A DNA stretch of 5,338 nucleotides from positions 1 to 5,338 of the forward strand of contig DLRQ01000026.1 of NCBI GenBank assembly GCA_002501135.1, written 5' to 3'. Position 1 is the stretch's first letter, and every line of letters begins with the position of its first letter. This stretch comes from Candidatus Neomicrothrix sp. UBA7884 (lineage in GTDB: Bacteria; Actinomycetota; Acidimicrobiia; Acidimicrobiales; MedAcidi-G1). The notes beneath the pieces were generated by a model. It was not told where the DNA came from and did not search any database. It saw only the letters and a list, made by a program, of their open reading frames with translations. Both the position numbers and the translations under genes were made by a program. Shown piece by piece: positions 1 through 5,338 of this stretch.

Positions 1-1625
1 TCGTCTACGAATACGCACCCCTGGCCGCAACCCAGGTCGGCGACATCGTCGCCGGTGCCGAAAAGCCCACCTATGGCGGCTCGGTGATAATCGGAATCGA
101 GGCAGAGGCCACCGGCCTGCGTCCCTGGGAAGATACATGCTCGTCACCCTGCTACAACATGATGATAGCCGTGTTCGACAAGCTGTTAGAGCAGAACGAG
201 GTGGGCTCCTACGTGCCGAACCTGGCGGCCGGCATCTCCGCCAACGATGACTTCACGGTCTGGACGGTGTCCCTGCGGAGTGGTGTCAGGTTCCACGACG
301 GCAGTGCGTTCAACGCACAGTCCCTCGTGGACATGTGGGCCATCCAGCAGGGTGGAGCAGCAGCTGCGGGTCATATCACTGCAACGGGTCTGACTGCAGT
401 CGAGGCGACCGGTGACCTCGAGGTCGTCTACACGCTGTCGAAGACCAACTCGGCGTTCCCGAGCTACCTGGCACGTGCGCCCATCGGGATGGTGTTCGAG
501 CCGGGCGCTGCGGCAGCCGACACCGATGCATTCAGCATCGCCCCGGTCGGCACCGGCCCGTTCGTGATCGAGTCACGTGACATCGACAACGAGACGGTGT
601 TCACGAGGAACCCGAACTACTGGCAGAAGGACATGTGGGGACGGCCCCTGCCGTACCTGGACAGCTTTGCCGTACGTCCGATTCCCGATGAGACCACGAG
701 GCTTGCCTCGTTGACATCGGGCACCGTGACGGCCATGCAGAGCCTCAGGCAGGCGACCATCCGTGACGCCCGTGAAGCCGAGGGGATCACCCTCTACGAG
801 TTCCAGGGCAACAACGCCGGTGGCGGTATGTTCAACGTGCTGCTTGCACCGTACGACGACGTGCGCGTCCGTCGTGGCCTGACCCTGGCAAACAACCAGT
901 TGGCCGTCATAGAGGCGCTCGGCGGCAAGGGGATCTCGGGTCCGGCTACCCAGTTCTTTTCCACGGACAGCCCGTGGTGGTCACAGGCTGTCTTCGACGC
1001 CTACCCGCACTTCGACTATGAGGCCGGCAAGGCACTCATCCAGGAGTACGTGGATGATCCGGAGCGGTCCGACGGAAAGGCTGTCGGTGAGAAGATCGAC
1101 GTCGACCTGTCCTGCCCACCGGACCCGACGCTCATCGCCGCAATGTCGGTGCTGGAACAGCTCTGGACCGCAACCGACCTGGTCAACGTAACCCTGCTCA
1201 ACACCGACCAGGCCACCCACATAAACACGGCTCTGGGCATGGCCAACGGCTTCCAGGGTGATCACGGTGCCCACTGCTGGCGTTGGGGTAGCGAGGATGA
1301 CCCATCGGTGGGCCTGGGCGATGCCTATGCCCCGTGGCAGATGTCGCCGTTGAACTTCTCCAACTACTCCGATGACGAGGCATCGGCTGCACTCGCCGAG
1401 GCGATCACGACCGATGACTTCGCCCGTCGTAAGGAGTTGTACGAGATTGTCGGCCTCATCGGCGCACGAGACATGCCGATGTGGTACTCGGGCGCGACGG
1501 CGACCCTGATAGCGGTTGCCAATGGCGTCGTTGGGCTCGACAACTGGACCACGGTGGACGGTCAGCTCGGCATCGGACACCCCAACGCCGAGGGGCGTTG
1601 GCACCAGGTCTGGTTGAACAACTAG
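1..1625 (+). CDS. ABC transporter substrate-binding protein, family 5 (DppA/OppA-like), 5' partial
   Basis: This is the extracytoplasmic solute-binding subunit of a Dpp/Opp-type importer. It captures the substrate and delivers it to the permeases encoded downstream. The frame is open from base 3 to the TAG at 1623-1625, giving 540 visible residues, so the true start and any signal peptide or lipobox lie upstream. The GTG at 84 is not a credible start because it falls inside the first conserved strand (GGSVIIGIEAE, residues 25-35). Counting from the first visible codon, family 5 signatures are LRSGVRFHDG (91-100), VGTGPF (182-187), RNPNYW (202-207) and RVRRGL (288-293). The usual 'DRE' after that last block reads NNQ here. 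Cysteines stand at about 46, 50, 371 and 425; CSSPC could form a disulphide outside the cell. The visible length already equals E. coli DppA or OppA. The family call is firm; the ligand (peptide or otherwise) is unknown. Confidence 0.95.
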   Translation, partial: VYEYAPLAATQVGDIVAGAEKPTYGGSVIIGIEAEATGLRPWEDTCSSPCYNMMIAVFDKLLEQNEVGSYVPNLAAGISANDDFTVWTVSLRSGVRFHDGSAFNAQSLVDMWAIQQGGAAAAGHITATGLTAVEATGDLEVVYTLSKTNSAFPSYLARAPIGMVFEPGAAAADTDAFSIAPVGTGPFVIESRDIDNETVFTRNPNYWQKDMWGRPLPYLDSFAVRPIPDETTRLASLTSGTVTAMQSLRQATIRDAREAEGITLYEFQGNNAGGGMFNVLLAPYDDVRVRRGLTLANNQLAVIEALGGKGISGPATQFFSTDSPWWSQAVFDAYPHFDYEAGKALIQEYVDDPERSDGKAVGEKIDVDLSCPPDPTLIAAMSVLEQLWTATDLVNVTLLNTDQATHINTALGMANGFQGDHGAHCWRWGSEDDPSVGLGDAYAPWQMSPLNFSNYSDDEASAALAEAITTDDFARRKELYEIVGLIGARDMPMWYSGATATLIAVANGVVGLDNWTTVDGQLGIGHPNAEGRWHQVWLNN

Positions 1626-1651
1626 GCCGTAGGGCATTCTGATACGCCTCA

Positions 1652-1681
1652 GGTGGGGCGGGGCCACGGCTCCGCCCCACC
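1652..1681 (+). terminator. GC-rich hairpin after the binding-protein gene, possible intra-operon attenuator
   Basis: A perfect 10-bp inverted repeat, GGTGGGGCGG (1652-1661) and CCGCCCCACC (1672-1681), extends inward by one G-U pair and two G-C pairs to leave a 4-nt loop (CACG). It starts 26 nt after the stop codon of the binding-protein gene. No T tract follows, so it is not a canonical intrinsic terminator. It could act as a U-less terminator or partial attenuator, or protect the 3' end of the upstream mRNA after processing. Because the downstream genes clearly belong to the same transporter, full termination here seems unlikely unless they have their own promoter, and I could not recognise one. 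The structure is clear; the function is inferred. Confidence 0.5.
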
Positions 1682-1724
1682 AGGGCGGTAGAACTTCATA
1701 TCCGCTCTCGCCGGGGGGCCCTCA

Positions 1725-1733
1725 GGGAGGAGG
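1725..1733 (+). promoter_or_regulatory. Strong Shine-Dalgarno sequence opening a mini-ORF, not the permease frame
   Basis: GGGAGGAGG lies 3 nt (from AGGAGG) or 6 nt (from GGGAGG) before the ATG at 1737. It is the best ribosome binding site in the window. The frame it opens closes after six codons, whereas the permease start at 1770 has only a weak purine stretch (GTGAGA, 1754-1759) before it. It probably loads ribosomes that later reinitiate at the permease start. Confidence 0.55.
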
Positions 1734-1736
1734 GTC

Positions 1737-1757
1737 ATGGTCCGGCCCCGACCGTGA
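1737..1757 (+). CDS. Six-codon leader mini-ORF before the permease gene (candidate)
   Basis: The ATG at 1737 opens a frame reading MVRPRP and stops at TGA 1755-1757. It is in the same frame as the permease gene, whose TTG start is 12 nt beyond the stop. A strong Shine-Dalgarno sequence precedes it, which favours real ribosome loading. Three readings are possible: a leader peptide whose termination feeds reinitiation at the TTG; an original longer permease N-terminus interrupted by a point change or sequence error at the TGA; or chance. The conventional look of the permease N-terminus from the TTG argues against needing the extra residues. Being in frame is weak evidence by itself, since it has a one in three chance. 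Confidence 0.35.
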   Translation: MVRPRP

Positions 1758-1769
1758 GAATCGGCTGTC

Positions 1770-2723
1770 TTGGGCTCTTTCATAGCGACACGTCTGGTGA
1801 GGCTGGTGGCCACGCTGCTGGTCGTCTCGTTCCTGACCTTTCTTCTGGTGAACCTGCTGCCGGGTGACGCCATCAACGCTCTCATCCCGATCGAGGCCCA
1901 ACAGGACCAGGAGTACGTGGCCCAGGTGAGGGCCGAGTGGGGCCTCGACGATCCGATGCTGGTGCGATACGGCAAGTGGCTGGGCGACGCCGTCCGAGGT
2001 GACCTCGGCGACTCGATCGTGACCTCGCGGGCAGTGAGTAGCGAGATCGCCCACCGCATACCGGTCACCGGTGAGCTGATGATCGTGACCGTGATCTTCT
2101 CGGTGCTGTTGGCGGTACCGCTGGGGGTGATGAGTGCCTACCGCGAGGGTTCCAGGCTGGACCAGATCATCTCAGGTGGCGCACAGTTCGCGCTCAGCGT
2201 GCCCGGATTCGTGGCTGGCCTGCTCTTCATCTACGTATTTGCAATGAAGCTAGGATGGTTCCCGGCAACCGGCTGGACACGCATCTCAAACAGCATTTCC
2301 GGCAACCTGATGACGGTGACGCTGCCGGCCCTCTCCCTTTCTGTCATAGAGGTTGCCGTCTACACCCGGGTCGTCCGCTCAGACCTGGTGACGACACTCA
2401 AGGAGGACTACATACTCTCGGCCAGGTCCAAAGGCCTAAAGGACGGCTTCATCCTCTTCAGGCACGCCCTGCGGCCAAGTTCTCTGACGCTCATCACGGT
2501 GGTTGGCCTCAACATCGGCCTGCTGCTCGGTGGAACGGTTGTGGTGGAGTTCCTCTTCGCCCTGCCGGGTCTCGGAAAGCGCCTCCTGGACGCAATTTTC
2601 CAGCGGGACTTCATGATGGTCCAGGGGATCACCGTGTTCGTGGCGATGGTCTACGTGGTCGTGAACACCCTCGTGGACTTCGTCTACCTGGTGGTCGACC
2701 CCCGGATCAGGAAGGCCGACTGA
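1770..2723 (+). CDS. ABC transporter permease, DppB/OppB family
   Basis: This is the first of two inner-membrane subunits that form the translocation channel. The 317-residue length is normal for DppB. The TTG start is chosen because an in-frame TGA lies at 1755-1757, no ATG or GTG comes between, and MGSFIATRLVRL followed directly by transmembrane segment 1 (about 12-30) is the usual family N-terminus; the next candidate, GTG at 1797, would remove that lead-in. Further hydrophobic segments lie near 102-122, 136-160, 180-198, 240-262 and 284-309. NLLPGD (28-33) ends the first segment. The cytoplasmic EAA loop that docks on the ATPase is at about 216-237 (SARSKGL, then RHALRPS). LPGLGKRLLDAI (265-276) and the terminal VDPRIR (309-314) are also typical. 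It probably pairs with the DppC-type permease that follows after 1 nt. The family is certain; the substrate is unknown. Confidence 0.95.
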   Translation: MGSFIATRLVRLVATLLVVSFLTFLLVNLLPGDAINALIPIEAQQDQEYVAQVRAEWGLDDPMLVRYGKWLGDAVRGDLGDSIVTSRAVSSEIAHRIPVTGELMIVTVIFSVLLAVPLGVMSAYREGSRLDQIISGGAQFALSVPGFVAGLLFIYVFAMKLGWFPATGWTRISNSISGNLMTVTLPALSLSVIEVAVYTRVVRSDLVTTLKEDYILSARSKGLKDGFILFRHALRPSSLTLITVVGLNIGLLLGGTVVVEFLFALPGLGKRLLDAIFQRDFMMVQGITVFVAMVYVVVNTLVDFVYLVVDPRIRKAD

Positions 2724-2727
2724 GGTG
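2710..2727 (+). promoter_or_regulatory. Ribosome binding site and junction for the second permease
   Basis: GGAAGG at 2710-2715 lies 9 nt before the GTG at 2725-2727 and sits within the last codons of the upstream gene. The upstream TGA (2721-2723) and this GTG are separated by one base. The spacing supports the GTG as the start and suggests translational coupling. Confidence 0.6.
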
Positions 2728-3624
2728 GACACGGCACTCGACCCGGCAGCGCCCACCGAGGCGGCAAGGCGACCCTGGATCAGGCGGTTCATCTCCAAGA
2801 TGCCCTGGACCACACGCTTCTGCGCATCCTGGCTGATCGTGGTTGTCGGCGCAGCCGTGTTCGCCGACCTCATACCCGGCCTTGCAGACCCCAACTATCA
2901 GGGGTTTCTGTTCGGTGATGGGGCCACCAACGAGGGTCCGAGCCTCACCCACTTCCTGGGAACCGACAACAACAGCCGCGACATCCTTGCCCGGATCGTC
3001 TACGGCGCCCGGGTATCGCTCGCGGTGGCCCTTACAGCAGTGTTCATGGGGGTCGTGTTCGGTGGCTTCTTCGGTTCGCTTGTCGGGTTCGTCCGCGGAA
3101 AGACCGATTCGGCCGTGATGGCAGTCGTCGATGTGATCCTTGCCTTTCCCGGGCTGGTGCTGCTTCTCACCGTCGTCACCCTGCTCGGCAGGCGGGACCT
3201 CGTCGTGATCGCCACGGTGATCGGCTTCCTCAGCATCCCCCCCTACACCCGGGTCGCCAGGGCAAACGCCCTCTCCATCAGCCGCAGGGAGTTCGTTACG
3301 GCGGCGCGGGCAATTGGAACCAGGAAGCGCACGATCCTGTTCCGTGAGGTCATCCCGAACGTCCTGCCGACACTGCTGGCCTACGCAATGGTCAACGCCG
3401 CCGTCATCATCCTGCTCGAGGGTGCGCTGGCCTTCCTGGGTCTGAGCGTGGAGCCGCCAACCTCGTCATGGGGAACGATGGTCAACGCCTCCCGGGTGGA
3501 CCTCCAGATAAACGTGTGGCCCGCCATCTGGCCGTCCCTTGCCCTGGTGTTCACCGTGTACTCGCTGAATAACGTGGGCGACTGGCTGCGAAGGTTGCGC
3601 TCCGTCCGATCGGCGGCGCTCTGA
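2725..3624 (+). CDS. ABC transporter permease, DppC/OppC family
   Basis: This is the second channel subunit, 299 residues, a normal length for DppC. The GTG start is supported by the 1-nt gap after the upstream gene and by GGAAGG 9 nt before it. A charged cytoplasmic N-terminus of about 32 residues precedes transmembrane segment 1 (about 33-52). The periplasmic-side signature HFLGTDNNSRDILARIVYG (76-94) is diagnostic of the DppC branch. Other hydrophobic segments lie near 98-122, 130-154, 157-171, 213-238 and 264-281. The EAA loop is at about 190-212 (FVTAARAIGTRKRTILFREV). It is followed by the conserved LAFLGLSVEPPTSSWG (235-250). The C-terminus keeps the GDWLRR motif but ends in RSVRSAAL rather than the DPR-type tail common in the family, a small variation. 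Its stop shares a base with the start of the ATPase gene. Confidence 0.95.
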   Translation: MDTALDPAAPTEAARRPWIRRFISKMPWTTRFCASWLIVVVGAAVFADLIPGLADPNYQGFLFGDGATNEGPSLTHFLGTDNNSRDILARIVYGARVSLAVALTAVFMGVVFGGFFGSLVGFVRGKTDSAVMAVVDVILAFPGLVLLLTVVTLLGRRDLVVIATVIGFLSIPPYTRVARANALSISRREFVTAARAIGTRKRTILFREVIPNVLPTLLAYAMVNAAVIILLEGALAFLGLSVEPPTSSWGTMVNASRVDLQINVWPAIWPSLALVFTVYSLNNVGDWLRRLRSVRSAAL

Positions 3625-3626
3625 TG
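3622..3626 (+). promoter_or_regulatory. TGATG stop/start overlap
   Basis: The TGA of the second permease (3622-3624) shares its A with the ATG of the first ATPase (3624-3626). No good Shine-Dalgarno sequence lies in the preceding 20 bases, so the ATPase start probably depends on terminating ribosomes reinitiating. Confidence 0.6.
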
Positions 3627-4721
3627 GTTGACCAGGCGGCGAACAGCCCGCTCCTCAAGGTGGACGACCTGCGAACCACGTTCACCATCCCAGCCGGCGA
3701 TGTGAAGGCGGTAAGGGGAGTCAGCTTCAGCCTGGACAGGGGCAAGACGCTCGGCATAGTGGGAGAGAGCGGTTCCGGCAAGACGGTTCTGGCAAGGTCG
3801 GTAATGCGCCTCAACCTGGGCACCAACGTGACCACAACCGGAACGGCCGTCTTCGAGGGAACCGACGTTCTGACGAGGTCGCCTGCCGAAATGCGCCAAC
3901 TCTGGGGTACCGAGATGGCCATGGTGTTCCAGGACCCGATGACCTCGTTGAACCCGCTGGTGCGGGTCCAGAGGCAGGTAACCGAACACCTCTGCAGGCA
4001 CCTGAACCTGAACCGGTCCGAGGCTCGACAGGCGGCCGTCGACCTGCTTCGGGAGGTCCGCATCCCCGATCCCGAAACCAGGCTGCGCTCCTTTCCTCAC
4101 GAACTGTCCGGAGGGATGCGCCAGCGTGTCTGTATCGCAGTCGCCCTGGCCTGCGCGCCGTCACTGCTCTTCGCCGACGAGCCGACCACGGCACTGGACG
4201 TGACGGTCCAGCACCAGATACTGAACCTGCTCAGTCGGGAGCAGGCCGACCGTGAGATGGCCATGGTGCTGGTTACCCATGACCTGGGTGTCGTAGCGGG
4301 CCGCACCGACGACACCATGGTCATGTACGCCGGAACCGTGGTGGAGCACGCACCGACGGCATCGCTCTTCGCCGACATGCGCCACCCCTATTCGGAGGCT
4401 CTGATGCGGTCGATCCCGCGTACCAGCTTCCCCAGCCACACGAGGCTGGCTGCCATCACGGGTCGACCACCGGACCTGATCGACCCGCCGACCGGCTGTG
4501 ACTTCAGCCCACGGTGCCCCTATGTCCAGGACCAGTGCGTCAACGAGGAACCACCGCTGGTGGAGACCGACGACCCGACACACCGCCTGGCCTGTTGGAC
4601 TCCCGTTGGCTCGCCAGAGGCCCGGGTGGCCTTTGAGAAGAACCTGGCGGCCGGCCTGCGACAGGCGGTGGCGGTCGATCTCTCGACAACCCGGTCACCG
4701 GCCGGTGGGGTGGATGGCTGA
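3624..4721 (+). CDS. ABC transporter ATP-binding protein, DppD/OppD family
   Basis: This cytoplasmic ATPase of 365 residues hydrolyses ATP to drive import and should pair with the DppF-type ATPase encoded next. All nucleotide-binding motifs are intact: Walker A GESGSGKT (47-54), Q-loop VFQDP (101-105, Gln103), signature LSGGMRQR (161-168), Walker B LLFADE (181-186, with catalytic Glu186), D-loop ALD (190-192) and H-loop His219 (VTHDLG). The C-terminal oligopeptide-transporter domain carries Cys292, Cys298, Cys305 and Cys324 in the context GCDFSPRCP, QC and ACW. In solved Dpp/Opp complexes this four-cysteine pattern holds a [4Fe-4S] cluster, so one is plausible here. A tail of about 35 residues after the last cysteine shows no recognised motif. 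Both ends overlap neighbouring genes by one base. The family and the DppD position are secure; no substrate follows from it. Confidence 0.96.
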   Translation: MVDQAANSPLLKVDDLRTTFTIPAGDVKAVRGVSFSLDRGKTLGIVGESGSGKTVLARSVMRLNLGTNVTTTGTAVFEGTDVLTRSPAEMRQLWGTEMAMVFQDPMTSLNPLVRVQRQVTEHLCRHLNLNRSEARQAAVDLLREVRIPDPETRLRSFPHELSGGMRQRVCIAVALACAPSLLFADEPTTALDVTVQHQILNLLSREQADREMAMVLVTHDLGVVAGRTDDTMVMYAGTVVEHAPTASLFADMRHPYSEALMRSIPRTSFPSHTRLAAITGRPPDLIDPPTGCDFSPRCPYVQDQCVNEEPPLVETDDPTHRLACWTPVGSPEARVAFEKNLAAGLRQAVAVDLSTTRSPAGGVDG

Positions 4722-4723
4722 TG
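4707..4723 (+). promoter_or_regulatory. TGATG overlap with a weak Shine-Dalgarno-like stretch
   Basis: The TGA of the first ATPase (4719-4721) shares its A with the ATG of the second (4721-4723). A G-rich stretch, GGGGTGGA (4707-4714), ends 6 nt before the ATG and could assist initiation. This arrangement is the main reason for choosing 4721 rather than the in-frame GTG at 4763. Confidence 0.55.
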
Positions 4724-5338
4724 GCTGGTACCGGGAAGGCCCATCTCCGCACCGGTGAGGACGTGCTCGTCAGCGTCGAGGATCTGGTTGTCGAGTTTCC
4801 TTGCGGACGCGGCAGGACCGTCAAGGCCGTCAGCGGCATCAGCTTCGACATCAGGTCCGGGGAGACCCTCGGACTTGTCGGCGAGTCGGGTTGCGGCAAG
4901 TCCACAACCGGCCGGGCGATCATCCAACTGCCCCGACCGACATCTGGAAGCGTCACCTTCAGGTGTGCCGATCTCTCTGCCCTGTCTGATGAGGAGGTCC
5001 GTCAGAGGCGAACACATATCCAGATGATCTTCCAGGATCCGATCTCCTCGCTGAACCCGAGGCGGACGGTCGGCGACATCGTGGCCGAGCCCCTACGGGT
5101 CTGGGGCCCCTCCGATGCCGACGAGCAGAAGGCCATCGTTGACCGGATGCTCGATGCCGTAGGTGTCGACCCCGACACCGCCCGTGACAATCGACCCCAC
5201 GAGTTCTCCGGAGGGCAGTGCCAGCGCATCTCCATTGCCAGGAGCCTCGTGGTCGGACCGGACCTGTTGATCTGCGACGAGCCCGTGAGTGCCCTGGACG
5301 TGAGCGTTCAGGCACAGATCCTGAACCTGCTCGAGGAC
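4721..5338 (+). CDS. ABC transporter ATP-binding protein, DppF/OppF family, 3' partial
   Basis: This is the second ATPase of the importer, expected to form a heterodimer with the DppD-type protein. Translation from the ATG at 4721 stays open to the window edge for 206 residues; full-length DppF proteins are roughly 320-350, so about a third is missing. Visible motifs are Walker A GESGCGKST (54-62), Q-loop IFQDP (103-107, Gln105), signature FSGGQCQR (162-169), Walker B LLICDE (182-187, Glu187) and D-loop ALD (191-193). The H-loop histidine and the C-terminal domain, with any cysteine cluster, lie outside. The Cys in the signature where Arg is commoner has been seen in this family and is not a defect. 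The domain proper begins near residue 16 (LVSVEDLVVEF), leaving a short N-terminal lead. DppF is favoured over a second DppD by gene order and by the EPVSALDVSVQAQ wording after Walker B. Confidence 0.94.
   Translation, partial: MAGTGKAHLRTGEDVLVSVEDLVVEFPCGRGRTVKAVSGISFDIRSGETLGLVGESGCGKSTTGRAIIQLPRPTSGSVTFRCADLSALSDEEVRQRRTHIQMIFQDPISSLNPRRTVGDIVAEPLRVWGPSDADEQKAIVDRMLDAVGVDPDTARDNRPHEFSGGQCQRISIARSLVVGPDLLICDEPVSALDVSVQAQILNLLED

Noticed and set aside
84..86. GTG at 84 as the start of the binding-protein gene
   Set aside because: The frame is open upstream to the window edge, and the GTG lies inside the first conserved strand. A start here would leave no signal peptide on a protein that must be exported.
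981..1667. 228-residue open frame on the - strand over the end of the binding-protein gene
   Set aside because: It is antisense to a well-supported family 5 gene, runs into the hairpin, and has no recognisable domain. Long antisense frames are expected in high-GC DNA.
1755..1757. TGA as a selenocysteine or programmed readthrough codon in the permease
   Set aside because: No permease of this family carries selenocysteine near the N-terminus, I see no SECIS-like structure directly after it, and the frame has a reasonable start at TTG 1770.
1626..1769. A riboswitch or a separate promoter in the intergenic gap
   Set aside because: The gap is 144 nt and shows one simple hairpin and the mini-ORF. 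I could find no known riboswitch core and no convincing -35/-10 pair by eye.
3381..4100. 239-residue open frame on the - strand across the permease 2/ATPase 1 junction
   Set aside because: It is antisense to two genes with intact motifs, and its translation shows no family features. It is a shadow of their codon bias.
5210..5235. Cys in the DppF signature (SGGQCQR) as a damaging change
   Set aside because: The core SGGQ and the following QR are intact, and Cys at this place is tolerated in OppF/DppF proteins. All other visible motifs are normal.

Overview
The window holds most of one operon, read left to right on the + strand, for a peptide/opine/nickel-type (Dpp/Opp) ABC importer. It contains a family 5 extracytoplasmic binding protein (5' end outside the window), two inner-membrane permeases of the DppB and DppC types, a DppD-type ATPase, and a DppF-type ATPase cut by the right edge. 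All five subunits of a complete importer are therefore represented, but the first and last are incomplete. The substrate cannot be read from the sequence: family 5 binding proteins carry di- and oligopeptides, nickel chelates, heme, opines and some sugars.

The organism looks like a high-GC bacterium, most likely an actinobacterium and possibly of the Acidimicrobiia. This is an inference from G/C-rich third codon positions, GTG and TTG starts, and the general look of the proteins. ATA (Ile) and AGG (Arg) codons are used freely, which is not typical of Streptomyces or Mycobacterium.

Layout: 1-1625 binding protein; 1626-1769 the only real intergenic gap; 1770-2723 permease 1; 2725-3624 permease 2; 3624-4721 ATPase 1; 4721 to the right edge ATPase 2. 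Genes two to five are packed with a 1-nt gap and then two 1-nt TGATG overlaps, so they are almost certainly cotranscribed and probably translationally coupled. The 144-nt gap holds a strong GC-rich hairpin without a T tract. It also holds a very good Shine-Dalgarno/ATG pair that opens only a six-codon frame, ending 12 nt before the TTG start of permease 1. Together these could set a high binding-protein to membrane-complex ratio.

How it works, from family knowledge: the binding protein captures the substrate outside the membrane and delivers it to the heterodimeric permease. The DppD/DppF ATPase pair powers import from the cytoplasm. I see no mobile element, CRISPR array, tRNA, rRNA or clearly novel system. 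The most unusual part is the leader arrangement at 1652-1772.
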